Below are positions 35,431 through 44,911 of a stretch of 64,000 nucleotides of DNA, one piece after another (position 1 is the first letter of the stretch; each line of letters starts with the position of its first letter). The stretch is taken from positions 1 to 64,000 of the forward strand of contig MEDY01000046.1 in NCBI GenBank assembly GCA_001724265.1. The letters are read 5' to 3'. A program made the translations under genes and the position numbers. The stretch comes from Rhizaria sp. SCN 62-66 (taxonomy: Eukaryota; Rhizaria, unplaced). The notes beneath the pieces are model-generated. The model was not told the DNA's origin. It saw only the letters and a program-made list of their open reading frames with translations, and did no database searches.

Positions 35431-36017
35431 GTTGAACTTACTGTATCGCACAGTGAAGCTAGATTGTGAGAGATTTTCATGGAGTTGCACATCTTAATTA
35501 AAGATTATTATTTTTTGATTATTTTACAGTCACATAAAGCCATCAACGGCCAACTTAACGATTGAATTTCCGCGATATGCCCAGATAGTGTTTGACAACG
35601 TCGACCTTGAAACACCATCACCAGTCACCATGGTCATGACCAGTGACTGAAAGAGGAACCAACAAAATGGGAGCATATCATTCTGCGATTAAATATTCAA
35701 ATATGATCTCTGAGAATATATTTGGGGGTCAAATACTAATATACTATGGCTTATATTTTTCAAAACATCGTTAATTTGCGAGTTTACAGAGCAAAGCATA
35801 ACATTTTCGACTCGTTGGGTGCTTCAGCTCTCTAGTACATTACAGATCGCTTCAATATCATTGTACAAACATGCATTTCCCACTATAACTATAGATCCAA
35901 GTGTATCACCATACCATGCACGTGACTTCAAGTCACTACATCTATGTCCGTTACTTTCACTCAATATTTGTTCTCTTTCCATAATGTTACTCTACATCAG
36001 AGGCCCGCGTCACCACC
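35431..36017. other. Intergenic, AT-rich
   Basis: Promoter side of the SDR gene and 3' flank of the kleisin gene. Nothing else seen. Confidence 0.5.
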
Positions 36018-39000
36018 TCACTGGCGCCCGCGCCCGCGCCCGCCGGGGCTCGCCGCGCCCGACTCGCTGGCAGAGGAGAAATCCCCAGTGTACCTCCGCT
36101 TCTTACCTCCCATGGCAACCGCGCCCGCGCCGGCGCCGTCCCGGCCCTTGTGGCCGCTGGCGCCGCGGCCGCGCATTGGCGACGCAGGCTGCGACCGCGA
36201 CGCTGACCCCGAGCCAGAGCCGGAGCCAGAGCCAGACTCCTCGCTGACCCTCTCCAGCGCCGCCGCCGCCGCTGAGAAACCACCGCGACCGTGAGCAATG
36301 GGGGGGGCGGGGCTGGGGCGCGGGCTCGCTATGCCCCTACTAGAGCTGCGGCTGGGTCGGCCCATAACAGCAATGGCGCCGGCGCCAGCGCCAGAACCAG
36401 CGACCGCGCCAGTTCTAGCGCCAGCGCCTGCGCCGCCGCTAGCGCTTGTGCCTGCGCCGGCGCTCGTGCGCGTGCTTGATGCGGCACTGGCGGCGCTGGC
36501 GCGGCGCTGCTTGCCGTCGCCGGGCGGCGTCCAGCGCGGCCCGCGCGCGATGAAGATGGGCGCGAACGCGCTGGTCTGCTGCACCGACACAAACCCCATG
36601 GCCCGCAGCGCGAGCAGTTGCACAAACGACACGGCGACGTCGGTCGCGGTCAGCGCGCCTGCGCCCGCGGGGCCCGCCGCGCGGACGAGCGCATCGTGCA
36701 GCGTTACCGCAGCGGTACCCATGGGTCCCGTGGGACCCGCGGGGGCAGAGGTACCGGCGGTGGCGTCGGCTGCGGAGAGGGCGCGGTGCAGGATGCGGTG
36801 GAAAGTGTGAGTCGCGCGCGTCATGATCGCGTCGTGCGCACTGGCGGTGGCTGCTGCGGCGACGGCAGCGGCGGCGCGGGCCTCGGCCGTGGGGCGGCCT
36901 TCGCTGTCGACATCGGGCCCGGCGAGCGAGATATCGGTCGCCAGCAGGATGCCCTCGGACGGGATCTGAGAGAAGTTCGCCAGTGACACGTCGCCAAACG
37001 ATGGGCCCAGGTCGACGCCGCCCATCGCGGGCGCGTTGGAGATTGAGAACACACCGGCGCCCGGACCGAGGCCGACGCCAGTCTGCACGTCCCCGAAATG
37101 CTCACGGTCACCTTCACCCTCACCGGCTCCGAAGACGTCAGATGACGCGGCGAATGAAAAGTCGCCCTGGCCGAGTCCGCTCTGGTTTGACGCCATCGAG
37201 AGGCGGTCTGAGGCCGCGCGGCGCTGCTCCGCTGCGTCAAATCCCACCGAGGCCGCGAACGACACATCACCACCGGCGGCTGCAGCCATGTCTTCGTCTA
37301 ACGGCAGGAAGCCTCCGTCGTCGTACTGTTGATGCTGGGCGTAGTCGTCGTGCTGTTGCTGCTTGTATTGCGCGGTGGACGTGTCCTCTTCTTCCTCGTC
37401 GCCATACACTGCACTAACGTCCAGCATTGACCGATACGCCCCCGCAACACCGGCGCCAGCGCGAGCAGTTGAAACAGCGGGCGTTGGGCGGATATAGCCC
37501 TGGTGGTCGAGCCCAGCCGCTGCGAGCGCCAGAACGGCGGCCGCTGGCCCCACAAGCGCTGTCGGGTACATCCCGCTCCATGGCGCGGACTGCAGAGTCA
37601 GCGCCGCTGGCGGCAGCGGCAGCGCGGCGACGGCGGCGTCGGCGGCGCCCAGCGGCGGCGCGCGCTGGCGGAGCGCGCCGTAGGGGCGAATCAACGCGGA
37701 TGGATCCGTGATGGCAGCATTCATCGCAGCGTCGGTCAGCTGCGTGCGCGCGTCTTGCTTCATTAGCGACACGGCGGCAGAGGCGGCGGAGGCGGAGGCC
37801 AGGCGGGAGCGTTTGGGCACGGGACCTGTCACGGTAGCGGCGGCCTGCGCGGCGGCTAGCGCGGCGGCCGCCGCGGACGCGGGGGACAAGGGCGCGCCGC
37901 CGGCACCGGCAGCGGTGGCGGCAGCGGCGGATGAAGGGGACTACGGGGCAGCGACCAGCAAACCCTATGTGAACAAGTCGGAATCGGAGATATAATGATT
38001 TAGTGAGATTTCATTGCAATAAATAACATAATTTCGTGGTATCGACATAAAAGCAGTCAGGGCATGAACAAATCGATATGTTAGTTTGCGTGTCAGTAAG
38101 GTAGTCCAAAATAGTGACATACGCGTCGCGCAGCGGCTGCAAGCTGTTCATCATCGAGCCCCGCCTCTGCCGCCGCAGCGGCGCGCTCGGCGGTGGCGGC
38201 GTCATAGTCTACGTCGTCAAGCCCGATGTCGAGCCCGAAGGTGTTGAGCGCGTGCAGCCTCTTACGGCTCCGCGCTGCCGCAGCGGCGGCGGCCACTTCG
38301 CTGCTGGAGAGCGCGGCGGCGTAGGCGTGTTCACTGGCCTCAGCGACCGCGGCGTCGGCCATCTCCATCGCCTCGTGGAACGCGTCTTCATGTGTACCCT
38401 CACGTGTACTGTCACGGGTACCCGCAGCAGCGGCGCTGGAGCCGGGGAGGGGGCCGAGGAGGCCCTCAGTGGCGTCGCCCAGTAACGCGTACGGGTCATA
38501 CCCACCCATCTGTGCAGCCCACAGTGGAAACAAATAGCAACAAACAATATGATTTTAGTAAGTTGAAACTAAGAAACGTCCATCAAACATAGATAAAGTT
38601 TAGATACAGTTGGTTTCAAGTTGTTGTGAAAGATTCATTCTTCAAGTTAGCTTAAGCGAAACGTACGTCGAACTCGTCCATGCCGCCGTCACCGATGCCG
38701 CCGAAGCCCGCTGCTCCGAACGCCGCGTCCAAGTCTAGCCCCATGCCAGCAGCGTCTTCGGGGCCCACCCCGCGCTGCGCCGACAGCCGGCGCGCGGCAG
38801 CAGCCGCAGCGGCGCCCTGGCCGGCTCGCGCGCCCGGGACGGCGGCGGCGAGCGCGTCGACGTCGACGTCCGCCAGCAGCAGGTCGCCGGCGGCTGCGAG
38901 GTCGTACAGCGCGTGCTCATCAACACCCACAGCCACACCGGCAGCACCAGCTGCGGTAGCCGCGGCATCAAGTGAGGCCGCGTCGGCGACGTGCGCGGAG

Positions 39001-39684
39001 GCCGCGGCCGCGTCGGCGTCGGGCCCTGCGGCGGCAGCGGCGGCGGCGCGCGCGGCGGCCGCGGCCTTGGCCTGCGCAAGCGCGTGGCGCGCGGTGATGA
39101 TGCGGAGACGCGCCTCGAGGGCGTCAGCGAATAAGAAACCGGTTTGCTTCTCCTCAACGCGCACGACGCCGCGCAGCAGGGTCGCCTGCGTCGGCAGTGC
39201 AAGAGGAACCTTTGCGTGGCAGAGCGACGAACGAGTTGAAGTAAAAAATGTGTGATCAAGTGAGTATAGCTTCTCGTGACAAAGAGAGATCGAGCTGAAT
39301 TAAGCGTGGGTTAAGCGTGTGCGTACCTTAGGGTTGCCAATGCTGTGGCACATAAGAACAAGATCATAGCGGGAGAGCTGTGCCTTAGTCATGCGGCGCA
39401 GGCCGACAGTGCCTGCAAGCCAAAGCTTGGCCAGTTCACTGTTCTTCCGACCAAAGATCTAAAGATGACACGGTATTGGAGCAAAATCATCAGGGATTTC
39501 ATTTAGTGCGTATACATTGAAATCATATATCAGTCGGTTAATACGTTAATATGTCGGATTCCAAGTGAAATAGACTTGAATGTCGTGCGACAAGAAATTT
39601 ACTGCCGTCCCACAAGGCGCAAGTGTAGAATGACAGCGATATAGACAGGATGATCGACAAACGTACGTCAAAAGAATAGAACAT
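36018..39684 (-). CDS. RAD21: Alpha-kleisin of cohesin (RAD21/REC8 family)
   Basis: Complement(join(36018..37964,38123..38509,38667..39209,39327..39458,39667..39684)), 1008 aa, UGA stop. The start exon is only 18 nt (MFYSFD) and ends in GTACGT; joined to exon 2 it gives MFYSFD-IFGRKNSELAKLWLAG, the family opening MFYSxxxLxxKGPLAKIWLAAH. Exon 3 continues with LLRGVVRVEEKQTGFLFADA, as in [20 protein letters not shown]. The C-terminus (SFVQLLALRAMGFVSVQQTS, then FAPIFIARGPRW) is the winged helix that binds the SMC1 head. The N-terminal part binds SMC3. The middle is Ala-rich with acidic DEFD/DDVD patches. UAG at 37943-37941 (codon 368) lies seven codons into exon 5; a second AG there could act as acceptor and remove it. 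RAD21 versus REC8 cannot be decided. Confidence 0.87.
37941..37943 (-). other. In-frame UAG, kleisin codon 368 (or alternative splice acceptor)
   Basis: With the upstream acceptor ACATAG at 37965-37970 the UAG is translated. If the AG inside it is the acceptor, the frame is also kept and the UAG is intronic. Confidence 0.45.
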
Positions 39685-39978
39685 AATTTAAAACAACCAG
39701 TTGTTGTATACACGCAAAATCTGGTCTTGATTTGAGCAGTATGAAAGCAAAGAATCGTTGTTTAAAGAAAGTTTATCTATTGGCCACACTGGGCGCGCAC
39801 AGTCCCTCTTTTTAACCACGAATTGGTTTTCAAGTTGCAACCAGACACTAGAACTCGGTATTTTTCTTAGACGTTGCCTGTACGCAGTATATTCAAATGT
39901 TGCCGCAATATATGTCAGAGTCTGAACATGTTTAATCGAGGCAAGTCATCTCCGTGATCGCCGTGACTATGTTTCCTC

Positions 39979-41025
39979 TCAGCCCTTGTTTTCCGCAAAC
40001 GCCACAGGCGTCACGCCTCCCTGTTCCGCACTTGCGCCACCAGCACCGTTCGCAATGAGCCCCGCAACCCCGCGCGGGCCCGCGCCGTTCCTGCGCGAGC
40101 GCACGCGCCTAAGCTCGTCGAGAATCACGCTCGAACAGTCGTACATCTGGTCCAGGTACCTATGACATGCGCGCGCCCCCTCGGCGAGTCGCGACGTCGA
40201 GGGATCGAACAGCACCGGCGTGACGCACTGGCCGACCTGGTGCACCAGCTGGACGCGGCCCGTCCCGCCCTGTGCGCACGTCACATACTCGAAGTTGAGC
40301 TGCAGCGAGCACAGCCGCTCGCGCACTCCGCGCGACTCAGCACAGCCTTCGTACGCGTACAGCCGCAGAGCGCGGCGGTTGTACAGACTCGGTTGCGCGT
40401 AAAGCCCGTACGGCGAGAAGCCGCGGAGCAGGCAAACAAGCTTGGCCGTGGTGCGCGTGCCGCCGGCGCCCGCGAGCGGCGGGCCCATGTTGCGGTGCGC
40501 TCCCTTGCGCGCGTAGGTCGTGTACAGATACAGTAAGATCTCGTCCGTGTCACCCTGCAGCACGATGTTGGTGTTGGGGTCCTCCAGCAGCGGCAGCGCG
40601 TCGGAGCCGGTCGGGGAGCGCGCAATGAGGTCGCCGCGGAAGCGCGCGTCGACTGGCATGGTGAGGAGCGCGCGCGCGGGCGCGATGAGAGGCAGAGGGA
40701 AGACAGACACGGCGATGTCGAGCACGCAGAGGCACTCGCGCACGGGGATGCACGCCGCGTCAAGCTCGCGGTCAAAGAGGATCAGCGGGCGCAGCGGGCG
40801 CTTGCGGACGTCAGCGACGAACGAGCCCGAGAGCAGGCGCACCAGGCACGCGAGGTACGCGGTCGAGGGCGCGACTGCGGCGGCGAAGAGGGTGACGGCG
40901 ACGACGATGGCGAAGTCGCTCCAGTCTGACAGGCCGAAGATGGCGGCGTAGACAAGCGCGATGGGGATCGTGAACTTGGCCAGGGTGAGCGTGTGATCAG
41001 CCATCTCGTTGCGCTCGGAGGTCAT
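39979..41025 (-). CDS. Membrane-anchored tandem GST-N (thioredoxin-fold) protein
   Basis: 348 aa, no intron, UGA stop. Two hydrophobic segments near the N-terminus (IPIALVYAAIFGL and FAIVVAVTLFAAAVA) should anchor it in a membrane. Two GST N-terminal-like repeats follow: LRPLILFDRELDAACIPVRE ... LPLLEDPNTNIVLQGDTDEI ... LLYLYTTY, and LRLYAYEGCAESRGVRERLC ... VTPVLFDPSTSRLAEG. This tandem layout is known from plastid or cyanobacterial-type thioredoxin/GST-like proteins of unknown substrate. The second repeat has Cys in the position of a possible redox or glutathione site (EGC). A role in glutathione conjugation or redox is inferred from family only. Transcribed divergently from the dioxygenase gene. 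Confidence 0.7.
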   Translation of the reverse strand: MTSERNEMADHTLTLAKFTIPIALVYAAIFGLSDWSDFAIVVAVTLFAAAVAPSTAYLACLVRLLSGSFVADVRKRPLRPLILFDRELDAACIPVRECLCVLDIAVSVFPLPLIAPARALLTMPVDARFRGDLIARSPTGSDALPLLEDPNTNIVLQGDTDEILLYLYTTYARKGAHRNMGPPLAGAGGTRTTAKLVCLLRGFSPYGLYAQPSLYNRRALRLYAYEGCAESRGVRERLCSLQLNFEYVTCAQGGTGRVQLVHQVGQCVTPVLFDPSTSRLAEGARACHRYLDQMYDCSSVILDELRRVRSRRNGAGPRGVAGLIANGAGGASAEQGGVTPVAFAENKG

Positions 41026-41421
41026 GGGGACGGGGCAGCGAGCGGGCTCACACGTGACAGACGCGGCCGGCGGGGAGACCGTTCGGGGGGAACGCTAAGC
41101 ACTATGAAAACAATGTAGAAGGTTTGTGCAAAGAGTCTTGACTACAGACAGTTGAATAGATATTAGCGGAGATGTGAGCAGGACTCGGTTGTCAAAGACT
41201 ATCCAGGACAGCAACCATAATAAGACGCCGCCTCCAGAGCGACGTTTCCAACTGCTAGGTGCACTCCAGACCAAGCTGTCATGCCGCTTCAAAACATTAT
41301 TTCAGAGATGCAATAAACAGAATATATCATTATTGCATCAGTGTGCATTATGACAATTTGATGGAACCACTGACGATCAAATCCTTGCACACTCTACTTT
41401 TTCTCGTTCAGATTCGGTGAC
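41026..41421. promoter_or_regulatory. Divergent promoter region GST-like / dioxygenase
   Basis: 396 bp between two divergent starts; a shared bidirectional promoter is plausible. No defined motif seen. Confidence 0.4.
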
Positions 41422-44013
41422 ATGCTGTGTGCGACCCATAAGGCCGCAGTTGCAGTACACCGCGTAACGCCTGCTGCTCGGCGCATAACACCTAGCTCGC
41501 TAACATCCCTCCATCGCGCGTCGGCGCCAGCGTCTTTGTCCAATAATTCCCGTCGTTAGACTGGACGCTCGTTTGATCTTGCATCGGTTGATGTGAGCGC
41601 ACTCTTCGCGTCCCCACCCAACGCAGGCTCCGTGCTCGCCACAGCCGTGGCGCTGCGCGACGGAGCCCGTTCAGTTGGATTTCTTTACATCAGCAACTCC
41701 CCGCTTACTGCGCACATCCCGCGTATTCATGCAGCGTCAGAGTGGTTCTTCGCGCTTCCCGACGCCGCGAAGGCTGCCGTACGCACTGACAACGCGCAAC
41801 GCGGCTACCACCGCTTCCAGGGCGCGCCGCACTCAATCTCCGCCGCTCACCCTGACTCTGGCGCAGACAGCGCTGCGGTCCCCACTCCACTTGCGGGCGC
41901 GACGCAGGATGGGATTGAGGCGTTCACGGTCGCGAACGACACAGCGCGCGTCGATGAGCTCCGCGAAGGGTACGACCAGCTCGCACTGCTGTCGCCGCCG
42001 CGCCTCGCGGCGGCGGCCGCGGCAGACGCGCGCGACCCTCAGCCACCGGCTGTGCTAGCGCGCGCAATTGCCGGCCCCGCGCAGAGTGTCGCGCGCGCAG
42101 CGAGCGCTGGCTTCGGCATTGCAGCGCCACTGTCCTCAACGGGAATGGCAACGCCGCTGCAGGGAATCGCAGCACCTCTCTCCGCTCCGATCACTGCGCC
42201 GCTATCGACGCCGTCTGCCTTTTTGCATGCGGGATTCTCTGCGCCGATCTCTGCACCGGCAGCGTTTCCTGTATTGAGCGACGCCGCGCGTCATCAACGC
42301 ACACGTGCTGCGGCGAGTGCGGGCAGCGAATCTTCTCTCAGTGAGTCGACTGTCACCTCTGCCGCCGCTGCGCCTGCCAGGACAGTGGCGACCTCAGGCC
42401 GCCTTGCTGACTTGTGCGACGAGGATGACGACGAGGCTGATGCGGGGGGTGATAGCGGCGTTGCCGTGCCGCTGGCAACGCTGTGGCGGTCCCAGCACGC
42501 AGCGGCGGGTCTGCCCTTCGCTCCGTCCGTCTCCGGCGGCGCTGCACAGTCGCTCGCGCACTCACCTGCTTAGACGCGGAGCCCGATGCCTGTGGCCTGC
42601 AGCGGGCTGCCGTTCGGTGTTCTCGCGCCGCTCTCTGCATCGACGGTCACTCTGAGTCAAGCTGCTTCACCGCCCGATCACAGTCAGCGCGTCCCAACTG
42701 TAAATGCGACAGGAGTCTCGCGTGGAGGCAACAGGTGGCCACGCGCCAGTCCCGCACCGCCCGCCCTGGCTATTCCTGCGCTCAGCACCACAGAGAAACA
42801 ACCCGAAGACGTCTGCAACAGCGACAAAAGCGACAGTACAAATACAGGAAGCACCACGGCTGCGTCTGTGACACAGACTGGGGATGCTGCTGCTGTTTTC
42901 CGCAGAGTGCTAACGGAGTATTACGACGCGTGCGCTGATACAGGCGACGTGCTTTCAGCGGCGCTTGCGTTCTCTCTTTCTCTGCCGCCTCGCACTGCGA
43001 CTCCGAACACCGCCACCGCTGCCATGGTCACGGATGCCGCCGCGGCAGTGGCGCCATTGATGCGCTTTCTGGGACGTCGTGGCTGCTCCAACGCTAAGGA
43101 TCTTGCGGCAGGAAACATGGGCGATCGCCCGTGGGACCGCGCTTGGGAGCGCGTGCCGCTTGCGCACAGCCGCCGCGCACACACTCTGGAGCTCAAACGT
43201 TACCCCGATCCTGCGCGCACGCGTATGGGGGCTGCAGCCCACGCCGCGTTGCCCACAGCCGCGGGACGCAACGCAGGTGCTGCCAGCGCAGAATATGCAC
43301 TTGCTCCGCTTGACTCGGACAGCGACGACTGTTCGAATCCTCGCTCTCACAACGTTATCAGTGGCAGTCAGGCTGTTGGCGCGGGCCCCGTGGCGCTGCG
43401 CATGCCGGTTCACTCAGACTTATCGACGCTTACGTTTTTGCTCCAGTCACACGACCAGGGCGGACTCCTTGTGTGCGACGCTGGAATTGGTACGAAATCA
43501 TAGAATAATGTGCATGCAGTCTGAATCAATTGTACACCCCCGTAATCCACACTACCTTTTAAATCAATGTGACACTTATCTCCTGTCCCACGACTACTTG
43601 TCTGTTCAACGCTTGTAGACCAGTGGCTTCGCGTGCCGCAACGCGCAGGCCACGTGCTAGTGAACACTGGGGATTTTTTCCGTTCCTGGTCGCGAGGGCT
43701 GCTGCCATCAACGTTGCATTGTGTCGCCTCAGTCCGTTCAAACTCCGACATCCCTAGCAGTTAGATTGACAACACCACAAGTGCGGTTTCTGGTGCAAAT
43801 AGTGTCTTCCGTGAGCGACTTAGCACGGTCTTCTTCTATCAGCCCGACATGGACGCAATTGTCGCTCCGCTGCCCGAGGCTAGCTTCCACCCCGCCAACC
43901 TCTCAATGACAAATGGCCACTGCGGCGGCGATATCGTCAGTGGGGTGGCGGCAAAAGCCCGGAAGCTCGAGGAAGTGTTTTTAGCTGGAGATCGTTATCC
44001 GTTTGTTGAATAA
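41422..44013 (+). CDS. 2-oxoglutarate/Fe(II) dioxygenase (isopenicillin-N-synthase-like) with three in-frame UAGs
   Basis: Join(41422..43489,43619..44013), 820 aa, UAA stop; the 129-nt intron is GTACGA...TTGTAG, phase 1. In-frame UAGs are at 41557 (codon 46), 42571 (384) and 43762 (738). The N-terminal DIOX_N part (SFDLASVDVSALF ... LRDGARSVGFLYISNSPL ... AASEWFFALPDAAKAA) lies between the first and second UAG. The jelly-roll part follows the second: HSDLSTLTFLLQS supplies the Fe ligands HxD, LHCVAS the distal His, and RLSTVFFYQPDMD the RxS 2OG site; this last piece lies after the third UAG. One enzyme domain therefore spans UAGs. The two halves are separated by a long low-complexity insert. 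The first ~45 residues lack acids and carry many Arg, like a mitochondrial presequence. Substrate unknown. Confidence 0.87.
41557..41559 (+). other. In-frame UAG, dioxygenase codon 46
   Basis: Separates the presumed presequence and ATG from the first conserved strand. No other in-frame ATG precedes the domain. Confidence 0.7.
42571..42573 (+). other. In-frame UAG, dioxygenase codon 384
   Basis: Lies between the N-terminal domain and the iron-binding jelly roll; frame open on both sides. Confidence 0.85.
43762..43764 (+). other. In-frame UAG, dioxygenase codon 738
   Basis: Lies within the jelly roll, between the distal iron His (LHCVAS) and the RxS motif (RLSTVFF). Confidence 0.9.
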
Positions 44014-44911
44014 TGCGCAGCGACTTTCTTCTGCGTCAGGTAAAATGCGAAACACTTCCGTGATCCTGAATGACCTAAACTAGTTCTGAGTGCCCCCTGT
44101 TTTTAACTGTATACTGCATATTTTGTGCGAAACTTGGTACATTTATTAATAAAAGTGAATTAACATAACAAATGGGCACATTTATGATATATTCCAGAAA
44201 TATATTGAATGTATTGCGTTGTTTTGCACTTGCGTTCGAAATGGGTCTTCGGGGTAGTAAGTGTTAACATCGGGAGATTACGTATTAAGTCGATAGGAAT
44301 ATTGCATTGGATGCATGAACGAACAGCTGATTTGGGGGGGAACATAAAAAAATATAATTTAATGAATTTAGGCAACGCATTCACTTGCTAATGCAAGATG
44401 AACGAAAGAGGTGCATGTTAGCACCGGGTGTCAGTTGTGTTGTTTGGGTACGGATGTCGGTTTCTCTTCTTAGAAACTGACATTACGCTTAAATTGAGCC
44501 TCAAGCTCAATGTCAAAAGTGTTATATCATTATGATACAGTTTTTATACACTCTGCCAGTATGCAAAGTGGAGACTGCATGTTTACTGTGCTGGGAGTCG
44601 CCGATGCGATGCTCCACAGTCAAACGCGCCAATACAATCGTTTCCGACATCGCGAGTTAAGAGTCAAAACTATTGATCAGTCACATTTGTGATCTCAATC
44701 AAGTTGTGTGAATACACGAAAACACATTTGTTTCTCGTAGCTGCAGCGTGTGTAGAACAGCAACTGCAGGCTTAGTTGTAGGTGATGAGTATTATAGCCA
44801 ACACAAAAACGAAACTATCGTTTGGCGTTGGGCGAGCGACAAGCCACAAAGTCTGTGCAAATTTCAGCCTGTGCATTTGTGAAGTAAGCTCAAATAGTGT
44901 CACCATGCCGT
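44014..44911. other. Convergent intergenic region, 898 bp
   Basis: AT-rich. A candidate poly(A) signal AATAAA for the dioxygenase transcript is at 44148-44153. Short ORFs (for example 44510-44692) have no recognised product. No tRNA-like fold was found. Confidence 0.45.

Noticed and set aside
41557-41559. UAG at 41557 as the end of an intron acceptor (GTTAG)
   Set aside because: No GTACG donor was found upstream at a fitting distance, and the frame is open to an ATG at 41422. Not fully excluded.
43331-43341. GTTCGAATCC, resembling a tRNA T-loop
   Set aside because: Lies in the dioxygenase coding frame, with no acceptor stem or anticodon arm around it.
44495-44511. Inverted repeat TTGAGC-ctcaa-GCTCAA
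   Set aside because: A six-base stem in AT-rich intergenic DNA is expected by chance and has no associated feature.
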